Positions 20,862-32,800 of a DNA stretch of 64,000 nt are shown here, in pieces (the first letter of the stretch is position 1; each line of letters starts with the position of its first letter). Location of the stretch: positions 5,518,001-5,582,000 of the forward strand of contig NC_135242.1 of the NCBI RefSeq assembly GCF_947623445.1. Reading direction: 5' to 3'. The notes beneath the pieces were generated by a model. The model saw nothing but the letters and a program-made list of their open reading frames with translations, did no database searches and was not told the DNA's origin. The DNA is from Clavelina lepadiformis. Taxonomy: Eukaryota; Chordata; Ascidiacea; Aplousobranchia; Clavelinidae. A program made the position numbers and the translations under genes.

Positions 20862-23800
20862 ATGGATATGTTTTGGTTAAGTTTTTGGATTCTGCTTGTG
20901 ATATGCATAGTGATGTATATCTATACAAGAAAGGTAGCTGAAATCCCAGAGAGCAGTGCCTTTAAAATGTTTCAGAAGCAGTACCTCGTTGTGTATTTGC
21001 TTGCAATGGGTGAGAAATTAGTCGTATATATGTATATTTATTAATTTATATATACACTCACACCAAATGTGCATTAGTTCCTTTCCAGATACTCATGTTT
21101 TTAGTTTAATCTCGCCTGTCCAAACTTGCACTGGTTCAGTTCCTGGGCAGTTCCTTTCAATTTCTTGGCTTTGTCACTTGCTGATGTTGCATTAAAGTGT
21201 TTTTTTCTGAAATTTTGTTTTCTGTTGTAAATGCATTTATCATGTTTACATTAACGATTCTTACTGTTTTACATATAGGAGGTGACTGGCTGCAAGGGCC
21301 GTATGTGTATGCTTTATATCAGCATTACGGCATGACAACCCATCAGATCGATGTTTTGTTCGTAGCTGGATTTGGTTCCAGCATGATCTTTGGCACATTT
21401 GTAGGTTCAAGCGCTGATAAAATGTAAGTTGTTTGTTGCGCAGTTGCGCTACTTGTATTACCAATTATCATAAAATTTTAATTCCCTATAATCGTAAAAA
21501 TAAGTGATACAAAGTATAAGGTTGGCAACTAGAAGCACTACAGTAACATCTCGATTAAGTTTGCAAAAATTTATCACAAAATCTAGATTCAACTTTTTGA
21601 ATTTTTCATTTGACATCATGTGAATAGAGAGAAAAAACTTGTGTAGTGTTCGAATGAAACCTTGATATTTTTCGAAATATAACAACTGCAAAAATATTAA
21701 TTTGTATCATATTGTATTTACAGTACAAAGCTTTAGCGCTGCCTAAATTTCTGACAAGAAGACAAGCCAATCAGTTACCAATAATTCTCCAAACTAGTTC
21801 TTAGCAAAACTTAAATGTAGAATGAAATAGCACCCCTCGCCAAGACAAGTGTCTGTGACGTCACGAAGCAAACAAATAAAACGATTTCCAAAAAACTGTA
21901 ATTGCTAAGTTTGCACCTACCACTACCAGCTAAGTTCACACTAACTGCTCAGATTCAAGTTGCAAACTTAACTGGGATATTACTCTACTCACCCGAGTAA
22001 CATTAGCGATGACTGACCTCGGAAGCATTATCCCACTCAGCTGCCACTAGCAACCAAGCTTGAAGACCTATCAAAGGCTTAACTCAATGCATACTTAATT
22101 GGCATTTTGGTTTGGTTCGCAAATTCGGTGCACTCTCACATACTAGTCACACTCAGGTAGTTAATCGAAAACAAGGAAACATGCTAACAGAGGGCTTGTA
22201 TTCATCGTCCTAAACAAAGTGGATTTATATAGACAATAAAGGATGGTGTATTGCAAATATATACAGTGGGACCTCGTTAATCCGGACCCCGATGAACCGG
22301 AATCCCCGCTATCCGACACAAAACTGCCGGGAACGGATTTCTTCCTATGCATTTTACCCCTTTAATCCGGAAACCCCGCTGTCCGACTCCGACACTAAAG
22401 TTTCGGAACAAATGTGCTAAATCAATAGCAATAAAATCCGATAAACCGGATTATTAACAGTTAAGCGAAAATGATTCACGACTGTCCTAATACACTATGT
22501 TAGTTTGTTGACGAAACAATAGCCGATTATCTACGCATAATAACGTTGCGGTCTTTATTGATTCAAAAGTACAGTATTGTACAGTATTTTAGAAACGAAA
22601 AAATAAATTGTTCATCAACAGTAACAAACAACGCTTCCGCGGTCGCAAAAAAATACGTACATTACATCGGTTGAGTGCGGCAATCTATTGAAGACATACT
22701 GCTGCAACTCAATCGTGCTATCAGCTTTTGATATCGCATTGCGCAAAGATTGGAAACAGGTCAAAGAAAGTTCAAGACAGTTGGTCCCACCGGAATGCTT
22801 CGCCACGCAAGAGCGGTTGTCAAACCGATTTGCGACCGAATGTTCGTCACTTGGAGAGCATTCGTCTTTAATACGGTGGTTCTGGGGTTCGACACTGGGT
22901 CGGATCATACAATAAATATAATTTTATTTTAGTTGCTGTCCAGCCAGAAACTCGGCACTTAGAATTGGAGTAAGGTGCATACGTCGTTTTGAACACGGTG
23001 CTGCATTTGCAAGATTGATTGATTTTTTACTTTCCGATTATCCGGATACCCCGCTAAACCGACATTTTTTGACGAAACGAAGTGGTCCGGATTAACGAGG
23101 TCTCACTGTAGTATCACAAAAAGCATTGAAGTTAAATTAATTACACTGGCCAACAAAAAAAACATTTTTTTTGAGTGCCAAAGATATTTTGATGGTTTCT
23201 GGGTAATTTTGGGCTGCTGAGTCCGAAAATAACATTCGTTTCTTTGAATTGGCTCTAGTTTTTGAGATATCGATGTTTTTTATTTTTGACAAGAGAAAAA
23301 TCGTTAACTTTAGTATCTGCCAATTGTGAACACAAGCATCAGTAAAATGCATATTGGAAATGTCTCTTTGGCAGTATGCATTACTTATTTTGGACCAGAT
23401 ACTCCACTATGTCTATTTGTTATTGTAGCATCCCATTACTTCAGAAACAAGGCATTGAAAACACTCCATTTTCGGCATCATTCTGATAAGCTACAGTTTC
23501 TTTGTATTGTTCACCACATGTACAGTGTAGAGTACTCCCTTCAGTTATCACATCATATCAATATCTCATTTTATAGCTATATTGTTGTAGACTAAAGATG
23601 TTGTAATCAGAGTTTAATAGTTCTGTAGCCAGAGAAAGGAATACCACGAGTCAAGTTCAAGCTATTGCTCACATAACTAAGTTTGGAAAACGTGGAGTTT
23701 TTTTGTAATTCAAGTGAGAATTGAGTTCATTAGTGGAAGTTTGACAATATGCTTAGGCCTTGTCACTGGGAGGATGCATTTTCCTGTGACTGTGAGTGAG

Positions 23801-26800
23801 AGCAGTGGAAGTGTGTTCGAAAGCAGTCCATTCATTCCAGAGCCATTCAAGCAGGAGGAGCTGAGCGATCTTATCAGGGATCTCAACTTAACCAAAGAAG
23901 CAGCAGAAATTTTGGCATCCCGACTCAAAGACAAAAACTGCCTTGGAACCGGAGCTTCAATAACATTCTACCGTACAAGAGAGAAAGAATTACTTCCGTA
24001 TTTTAGCCAACAAGATGAACTTGTTTACTGCAAAGACATCGAAGGGCTTCTGCTGAAAATGGGAGTGCCACAATATAGACCTCAAGAGTGGCGCTTATTC
24101 ATAGACAGTTCGAAAAGGAGTTTGAAATGTGTATTGCTACATAATGGTAACAGATATGCATCTCTCCCAATTGGCCACTCAACAAAACTAAAAGAAGAGT
24201 ACAACAACATTAAAACGGTATTACAGAAACTGGATTATGACTCTCACCAATGGTTAATCTGTGTAGACTTGAAGATGGTAAATTTTTTGCTTGGCCAGCA
24301 AAGCGGCTATACAAAATACCCATGTTTTATCTGCTTGTGGGATAGCCGAGCGCGCACTGATCACTGGGTGAAGAAAGGGTGGCCACTTAGAGATTCCATG
24401 AGAGTAGGTGAAAGTAACATCATAAATGAACCTTTAGTTGCTAGAGAGAAGATCATCATTCCACCGCTGCACATAAAACTTGGTTTGATGAAGCAATTTG
24501 TGAAAGCCTTGCCTGCAACTGGGGATTGCTTCAACTATATTTGCAGAACATTTCCTGCTTTGACCATCGAAAAGCTTAAAGCAGGCATTTTTGATGGCCC
24601 TCAGATCCGCAAACTCATAAAGGATGTGTGTTTTGTGCAGTCCATGACAGAATCAGAGTCTGCTGCTTGGCAATCGTTTGTTTTAGTCACACAGAACTTT
24701 CTTGGTAACCGAAAAGCTGAAAATTACCAAGAATTGGTGGAAGATATGCTTTCCAAGTTGAAAGATTTGGGTGTGAAGATGAGTATCAAGGTTCACTATC
24801 TCTTCAGCCACTTAGATTGTTTTCCTGCAAACCTTGGTGATCTAAGTGAAGAGCAGGGAGAAAGGTTCCACCAGGACATTAAGGTCATGGAAGAGAGGTA
24901 TCAGGGCAGGTGGGATGCCCATATGATGGCCGACTACTGTTGGAGTCTCCAACGTGACTGCTTGGCTGCATCACGTTCCAGAAAGTCGTACAAAAGAAAA
25001 TTTACAAGCATCGACTAATTTTTTTGTATTACAGTACCGATATATGATTGATTAGCGTGCTTTGACAGCTTACTAAATGTACTTTGAGCGTTACTAAAAG
25101 TAGTGTTTGTGCTTTGACGTCGCCTGTTTTTGCGTTACAAAAATCTGTTGTTTACTGCTAACATCGCCTAAGTTTTATAATTTTTGCTTGATTTTCACAT
25201 GAAACATGATTCGCATAAAGAAGGCTCTTTGTGTTAACGATTGCGTCTTTAACAATATCGCATCAGAAATAGAAGAATACTGTATGCACATGATTGAAAA
25301 GACAGATGTAGACTCATCAAAGTTGTAGTATAAAGAGAATTTTACCTATGTCAAAATTTGCGTATTTTTAGCACTTTTTGAAACAAAAATATGGAATATA
25401 GTCAGTTGGGGCAAAAAAAAACATAGGGGTACTTGGGGTAAAAAAGGACAGCCCCCCCAACTCCCCCTAAGAATGATTTTTTTGAAAAAGCTTTGCATGG
25501 TTAGAAACATCATTTATTTGCATAGTTTTTTAACATACAATACAGGTCTAGAGGTAAGTACTCTTCAGGAACTATGCAAATCACTAAATTGACCCAAAAA
25601 CGGTCCAAAAAAACTTTTTTTGCTCTTTACTAAACTTTTTGTGGATCGAAAACGATGGTTAAAAATCACAATCTTTTTATGTGTATCTACATGATATTTT
25701 AGTATGATTGTACTCCAGTACTTCAATTTTGATTGCTGTTAACCTTTCATTCTATTCTATGTTGTCTTTTTTTACCCCAAAACTACACAATGTGTTGGGG
25801 CAAAAAAAAACAGTTGTTTTTATTTTCCCAGTGCTTGTTTTTTTTTACCCCATCTTTAATAACTTTCATTTTAGAACGATTTTGGTTGCTATAAGGAATT
25901 AAACTAGCACTTTAATGCTTTACTTGCATTGTCTCAGTTTCCTGATCTCTAGTAAATACATTAATCCTAATGTGCTGATGATTCATTTGAAATTAAGTTA
26001 AGCGAGTGAAGTTAAGCGTTAAGTTTTACTCTCCAATCATTTTGTGTTGTTCTTTGTAGTTAATTGATTTATGTACCATTCCACTTTGTTGAACTCCTGC
26101 CAAATAGCTATTCAAAAGCTTTACCTTCTTGTAAGCATTTACCAGTTTCAGAAGTCTCCGTTCAGTAGTAGTTTAACCAGTCCTGGTAGCATTGTGTTTC
26201 TCCAAAAGATGAAGAAGGCAATCCAATTTTGGAAAAGACCAGTCCACAGGAAACTGAATGGTCAAGTAATGTGGAAGAAATGCCATCCACCTCATCAATC
26301 CGCAACATTTAAGCTGTTTCCACACCGTCGACGAGAACCACAGTACAATCACGGATCAGAACAACAAAGGACATCATCAATGAGTTGCAACTTCACGCTC
26401 CCGAAGGGATGAAGTATGAAATACGGCTTGTGTCAAAAGATTAATCGGTTTCGATAGAAAGTGTGTTAAAATCAAGGGGACGACAAACAAATGACAAGAA
26501 GAAAAAAAGAAAAAAGAGTGAAGATGAATGGAAGCATTTTAACAAATGAAGAATTTAACGAGCAAGTTGAAAACTTTGAAGCAAATGGAACAATTGCAAA
26601 AAAGAGAAAAGCTGGGAGAAGGAAAAGGAACGCAGACGAAGATGAAGAAATAAATTCACTGGACTTGGAGGAGGAGGAAGAAATAGAAAGAAGGATGGAG
26701 CGGGAAATTCAAAGACAAACGGATGAAGACATAAGGAGAGTAGATACAGAGGATGAGATGGTAGAAGAGTCTGACGATGAATCTGAAGCAATGAATGACA

Positions 26801-29800
26801 AAACAAGAGAAGACACAGTTGTTAGAATGGAAGATGTAGAGGAAGAGAGAAGAGATGTAACTGAAGAAAGTGTAAATGAACAGAAGAGAGAAAAGAGAAC
26901 AATTAAATTGGAAATAAACAAAAAGCAAGTTGGAAAGTACTTTGCAGTGTTTTGGGAGAAGCCAAAAACATATTATTGGGGAAAACTTCTGAAGGTCTTC
27001 AGAGACGAGGTTGATGGAAAAATTGAGCAAGCTGAATTTAAGTTTTGGGACAAGAAATCAACTTCAGAAGATGCAGTGTATTGGGACTGGCAAACAAAGG
27101 AAGACATAGATATAGTCACCGTTGAAAATTGTTTTTGGGGTCCTTCAACCGCAGTGTTAACTTCTGTCGGACGTGCAAAATCATATTTTGGTTTTGCCGA
27201 AGAAGAGGAAGTGAAAGAAAAATTTGTGTTCCTAAGCAAATATGGACTTCATAATGCATAAACTTTTTTGTTTGTTTGAACAAGATGTTACAGTTTCATC
27301 CTCATCTGTATATATTGCTATTTCTTCTGCTTTGTGTTGCTTTTAATAAACAAAATTTGCTGTCGAAATTGATTGTTTTTTTTTACCCCGAGCATGGTTT
27401 TTATTGCCCCAAACACTGGGGAAAAAAAAGCAACACAAAATATTCGATAAAAATAAAAAGAATAAACATAATGCTCCAATTTTTTGGATACATCAATGGA
27501 ATATTAATATTGATCAATAGAGGGTAAAACTTGACTTTTTGGCCCATTTTTTAGCGAGAAAATCAAAAGTTTGTCAATTTTGCATTTTTTTGCCCCACTT
27601 GACTATATCTCAAAAACTAGAGCCAATTCAGAAAAACTAATGCCATTTTTGGATTCAGCGACATAAAAATACCCTAAAACCGTTGAAACTTTCTTGGCAC
27701 CAAAATGTGTGTTGACCAGTGTTATTAAATGGTTTATAGGTTAGGCTGCCGATATTAATATTTTTTGTTTCACATCCAGTGAAAAATCTTCTACATTGTT
27801 GTTTGAATGTTTAATAGGATGTTGTCTCTGTATAAATTTAGTCTGGTGGTAAGTCTTTTTTCTGTATAGAATAAGGCTGAAATAAAAGGCTTTTTTTAGC
27901 CTTCTATGAAACCTATTCTGTTGGTTAGAATTAGCTAGTAAGCACAAATGTCTCCTAATTCATTTCAAATGGCTTTTCTTTATACAAATCAATTCATTTT
28001 TAAAATGTTTGGGGTTGCTAAATAAAATTCTTTTTCGTTTTGTCATAATAATTGGAAACTCAGAAATAACTGTAATTGTGAATGGAGATCATTACTCAAA
28101 AGCAAAAGTTGGGTTGTTAGGTTTTTAAATTATACTTGAGTGATAAATTGCAAACAATTAGCGCTCACGGTAGCTCTATATCACCAACCTATAATAGCAG
28201 CATAATACAACAGTTAAGCATTTTGTGGAGCTTGTAATTTCCAAGTTATATATAAGTTTTTTCCTATTTATGTCCATATTTCTAGGGGTCGCCGGTTTAC
28301 CTGCATTGTGTATGCTGTCCTTTATTCATTGGCATGTATCACAAAGGTTGGAGACTTTCGTATAATGAAATTATAAAGTTAATGTTTTGTTAAATTTCAT
28401 CATTGTACAAGTTATTTAAAGTGCATGGTTTTGCATAAAAAAATTAATCATTCATTCAAATATTAAAAATGCTAAAGGTTTTACTTGCTTTGAATTCATT
28501 ATTTCCTTGCATTGTAATTATCTTTATCTTACTTTTCATCACTTTGCAAATAGCATTTTCCCGTCTTTTGGATATTATTGGTCGGCAGATTCCTGGGTGG
28601 GATAGCTACTTCCATTCTCTTCAGTGCTTTTGAATCCTGGCTTGTGTGTGAATACCACAAGGTATAACCACTGATTTTACAAAATTTCTGTATGACAAGA
28701 TATTTGATAATATAAATCAAGAAATGAGTATGTCCTTTACAGAGGGATTTTGGTCAAGATCTTCTGGGTGAGTTGTTTTCACGAGCAACGCTTGGTAATT
28801 CCCTGGTAGCAATTTCAGCAGGCCATTTAGCTCAGGTAGCAATAATAAGAAATTTAAGAGAGCAATAATTGACAAACGAATGTTTTGTATTTATGTATAA
28901 TATTAGTCCTTGTAAATTTGTGCTGCTGGAAGATAGATCTACTGTTTAATTTGTCTCCAAGAGTACAGAGTATTCATCCTACATATTAGCATATATGTAT
29001 TTCATCATGAGAAAGACTGAAATGTAATTAATGTATTATATCTGTTTGTCTTTTGAAAGGTTTTTGCGGACATGTATGGATTTGTTGCACCGTTTGATGT
29101 GTCTATGACTGTGCTAGTGGTGATGGTATTAGCTATAACCCTAATGTGGAAGGAAAACCACGGAGATGCTGAATCCACATTTTCAACAAACTTTAAAAAT
29201 GCACTTACCATTACTTTAAAGGGTACATGCTTACGTGCTTTAAATTATCATAGAATTAAGAAATAGTAAAAAAAGTAAAATGTTTGTATCATGCCACAAA
29301 GTACCGTTTGTTCATGCATCATTCAGACCCTAAGATCATGATGTTGGGTGTAGTGCAATCCTTCTTTGAAGGCTCTATGTATACATTTGTGCTGGAATGG
29401 ACACCAGCTCTTACCCCGCAGTCCAGTGATGTTATATCAAAGCCTACAATTCCTCACGGATTAATTTTTGCTTCATTTATGGTAGGTTTTGAACAATCAG
29501 TATGGGTAAGGAACTTAGTCATACAGCAACAATTGTGCATTGCAGGAAGGCATGACATTTGTATTAATTGCCTGGATATGCGAGCGGTTATGAAGGAATG
29601 GCTCTTTCCGTTTAGCAAACACAATGCTGTTAAGCGCCATGTAATTATTCTATTTCAGGTTGCTGTAATGATTGGATCGTCAGTGTTTAAACTTGCAAGT
29701 CGTTTTTTCTCAATCGAATCTTTTATGAGGTTTGTGCTGTTGACATCAGCATCATCCCTTGCCATACCTGTATTCTTTCCTGAAGTATGTCTTTTTGGTT

Positions 29801-32800
29801 TACTACTGATAACAACCGGTTTGGTATACGCAAATGTTTGAAGGTTTTGGTGTAGATTTTTCTGTGGTTACACGATTTGATTTGATTGCTATTTAACTAG
29901 TTCACAAGCAAAAATTATGTTTTTCACTCACAGAATCATTTGTGGATATTATTGGGTTTTTTTGTATTTGAAGTTTGTGTCGGTATATTTTGGCCTTCGC
30001 TTGGAACTATGAGGAGTATATATGTGCCCGAATCAGGTTTGATTATGCGTTAGCGTGCATAGTTTACACTTAGTGGATATTATTTTCCATCTCAATATTT
30101 TACAGTAAGCTTCGCATTGGAGCATCATGTAGTCCAGTTATTTGTCACTAAAATTCTGACAAAATTATTATGATAAAAATTTCTTAAAAAGCTTTCTTAA
30201 ATTGTCAATGCACAGACAAGATGATGCTTCTTAGTTGTCCACTAATGACGCTCACATAGATACATCATAAGCGTTTTTGATCTTCGCACTTTTATATTGC
30301 GTCGAATTAGAATTTGTATTGTATTATTCAGAACGGCAATACTATGACCCACCGACTCGTTCTCATACAGTTAATTGTAATAGGCCCTTTAGATACTACA
30401 TACAGTAAAGACCAAATCCCTAGGAAATTTGTTCCATCAATTACCGATTTTTATTCGTTGATGTTTAAGCTCGACAGCATGTCATGCACATAAGCGACAA
30501 CGTATTTTCCATTTTGATCCAATAAATGAGGGTTATGCATATGTCTGGTCATATGAGTATTAACACTAGAACGGCCGAGGTGTCGAAATCGACACTTTTT
30601 GAATTTTGATGTGTTTTATTTTTTAGCAAATGCAGTTGCAGCGTGATAAAATTTTCAGTAGCTTCCTAACTTTCTTCAAAGAGTACGGATATGTAATATT
30701 TACTGAAATTTGATTTTCGATTAATTTTTTATACCTGTTATACCTTCAACGGCCGAGGTGTCGAAATCGACACCAAGATGATTTTAGAGGTACAATAGAC
30801 TCCAACATCTTATTACATCGCACGATTACACTTCCAACTATCATATACCTGAGATTACCCTGGTTTTTATCTTTTCACTGGATTGTTTGTCTCTGTTAGA
30901 TACAAGTTTTATGTTGAGTTTATGAGGTGATACACGTAGCCTACTTTGTCCGTGTACGTTTGCACAATTCAAAATTGCTTTGTATTGCAGTGAAGACTAA
31001 CTGTGAAATGCACACGGCAGTTTTTGTGCAACGCATGGATTGTATGTTACAGCAGTTAGACTAAGAGCTTTATACGTTTTCCATATTATAAAAAGAATAA
31101 TTAAAAATAAAAGCATCCAGTAATAGTTTTTTTTTGTTTCATACGCTATTAGCAGAGCTAGGTTACAAACTGTACAGTAGGCAACAAATAGCAGGCAACA
31201 GGCAAAAAAATAGTTCTTGCTGGTTTGCTAAGCCAAAGAAATATGACAATTGTACCAACGATTCGACCTAACAGCAAAGGATTTCCAAAAGAGATAAACA
31301 GAGGAGAAGAAAAAAAGTTTTCTAGCAAGTTCTTCTACAATTTACCGAAAAACTGTTTGCTTGTGAATTACCAGTGCAAACAAAAGAAAAATGTTAACCT
31401 TTTATCGACAATGCACAACAGCCCAAGCACTGATGCAACAGAAAAAAAGAAATTTACTGTTATTCAATTCTACAACCAAAACAAGGTAGGCGTGGACGAT
31501 TTCGACCAAATGGCAAGAAACACACAACCCATGCAGCAAGTAGACGTTGGCCTTTGGCTGTTTGGACAAACCTACTGGACATAGCAGCGCTAAATTGCTG
31601 GATTCTGTACAGAAAAAGTTCCGATAGCAACATCAACCGACGAAGCTTCATACTCCAGCTTATTGAGGGGTTGAGGGATGCTTACGTGGTGAAGAGGAAG
31701 CATGTGGTCCAGAGAAAAGTGAACCCAGCACAGAAAAGGCCATCTGGAAAGCGAAGCAAATGTGCAGGAAAAGGTTGCAAAAATAATACAGTTACTGTTT
31801 GCACTCAATGCAGCAGGCCAATTTACGGAGTGTGTGGTAACGACGACTGGAAGCTGACAGAATGCAAAAACTGCACGACGTAAATTGATCAACATGGGTC
31901 CTGCTGTAAACTCAAAAGACTTATCTTATTGTGTGAAGGAATCATATCACCTTTATCTACAATAGTTAAAGTTTTGTTAAGATACCTACCATCAGAATAG
32001 CGTTCGTTTTTGTTTCAAATCAAAAAAGTTGTTTTATTTTGTTCCTTACAAATCTGTGCAACGTCATAAAAGATTGACTTACTGTAGCTATGTTAGTTTT
32101 TGTTTCAACTGAACAAGTAAAATTTATCTTAAATTCATTAACGGAAGTATATAGTTTTGAGTTTTTCAGTAAATTTAATCAAAAAGTACATTTTTTAGGA
32201 TGGTGTCGTTTTCGACACCACCGGCTGTTGGAGGTAAACTTGATTTCCGGCCGTTCTAGTGTTAAGTACGTTCACTTTCAAAAAATGAATTTTGTTTATA
32301 GCAATGAGCTGTAATGTTGATGAGATTTTCTTTCATTGAGAACGTTTCAATTTGTTTAATGTGATTCTTTTCCTGAAATGATTCGATTAGAATTGTGTTC
32401 TATAATGAGCAATTTTACTTCTTTTCTTTGCAGTCAGATCCACTGTGATGAATTATTTCAGGATCCCTTTAAATTTGATCGTTATTGTTATATTGCTGCA
32501 GGTCAGTTTCAAAGTGATTTTCATGTTAAAATTGTCATTCAAGTACAATGTAAAGTTATGTGGTGAAAACAAACCTTTTAACAGGACCTAAGTTTGAAGA
32601 CGATATTTTCCTGTTGTGTAATTTTCTTACTGCTCGCAACGGTGGCTCAGCATATGCTTTTCAGGTAAGTTATTTTGGAATAGCGTGGAGATAATTTCAA
32701 ATCGTGTTAGGTGCCAGTGCATGTTTCAATTTCATTAATGAAGCAGAACACTGTGAAAACCAGTGCAGATTGTTTTGTTTCAATGATGTTGATTTTTCAA

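Larger units (their letters stand above)
23141..27724 (+). mobile_element. 4.6 kb TIR transposon of unassigned family with two ORFs, in MFSD5 intron 2
   Basis: About 130 bp at each end form imperfect terminal inverted repeats. Both tips read CACTGGYCAACA, and both continue to the shared inner block GAATTGGCTCTAGTTTTTGA (left ~23250, right ~27610 inverted). Flanking TTAA is present on both sides (23137-23140, 27725-27728); an ATTAA duplication is equally possible in this AT-rich context. Two forward ORFs lie inside: a 434-codon frame with conserved acidic residues and an acidic 256-aa protein. Motifs of the form GGGGYAAAAAAA occur repeatedly in both orientations between 25,405 and 27,600. The organisation is that of a DNA transposon, and no capsid, polymerase or integrase was seen. 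I cannot place it in a named superfamily. Confidence 0.75.

Noticed and set aside
22688-22932. Plus-strand frames inside the pogo element
   Set aside because: They overlap in two frames, match no transposase motif and lie in a non-autonomous element.
26555-27030. Minus-strand Phe/Leu/Ser-rich frames that look like membrane proteins
   Set aside because: They are antisense shadows of the Glu/Lys-rich second ORF of the 4.6 kb element.
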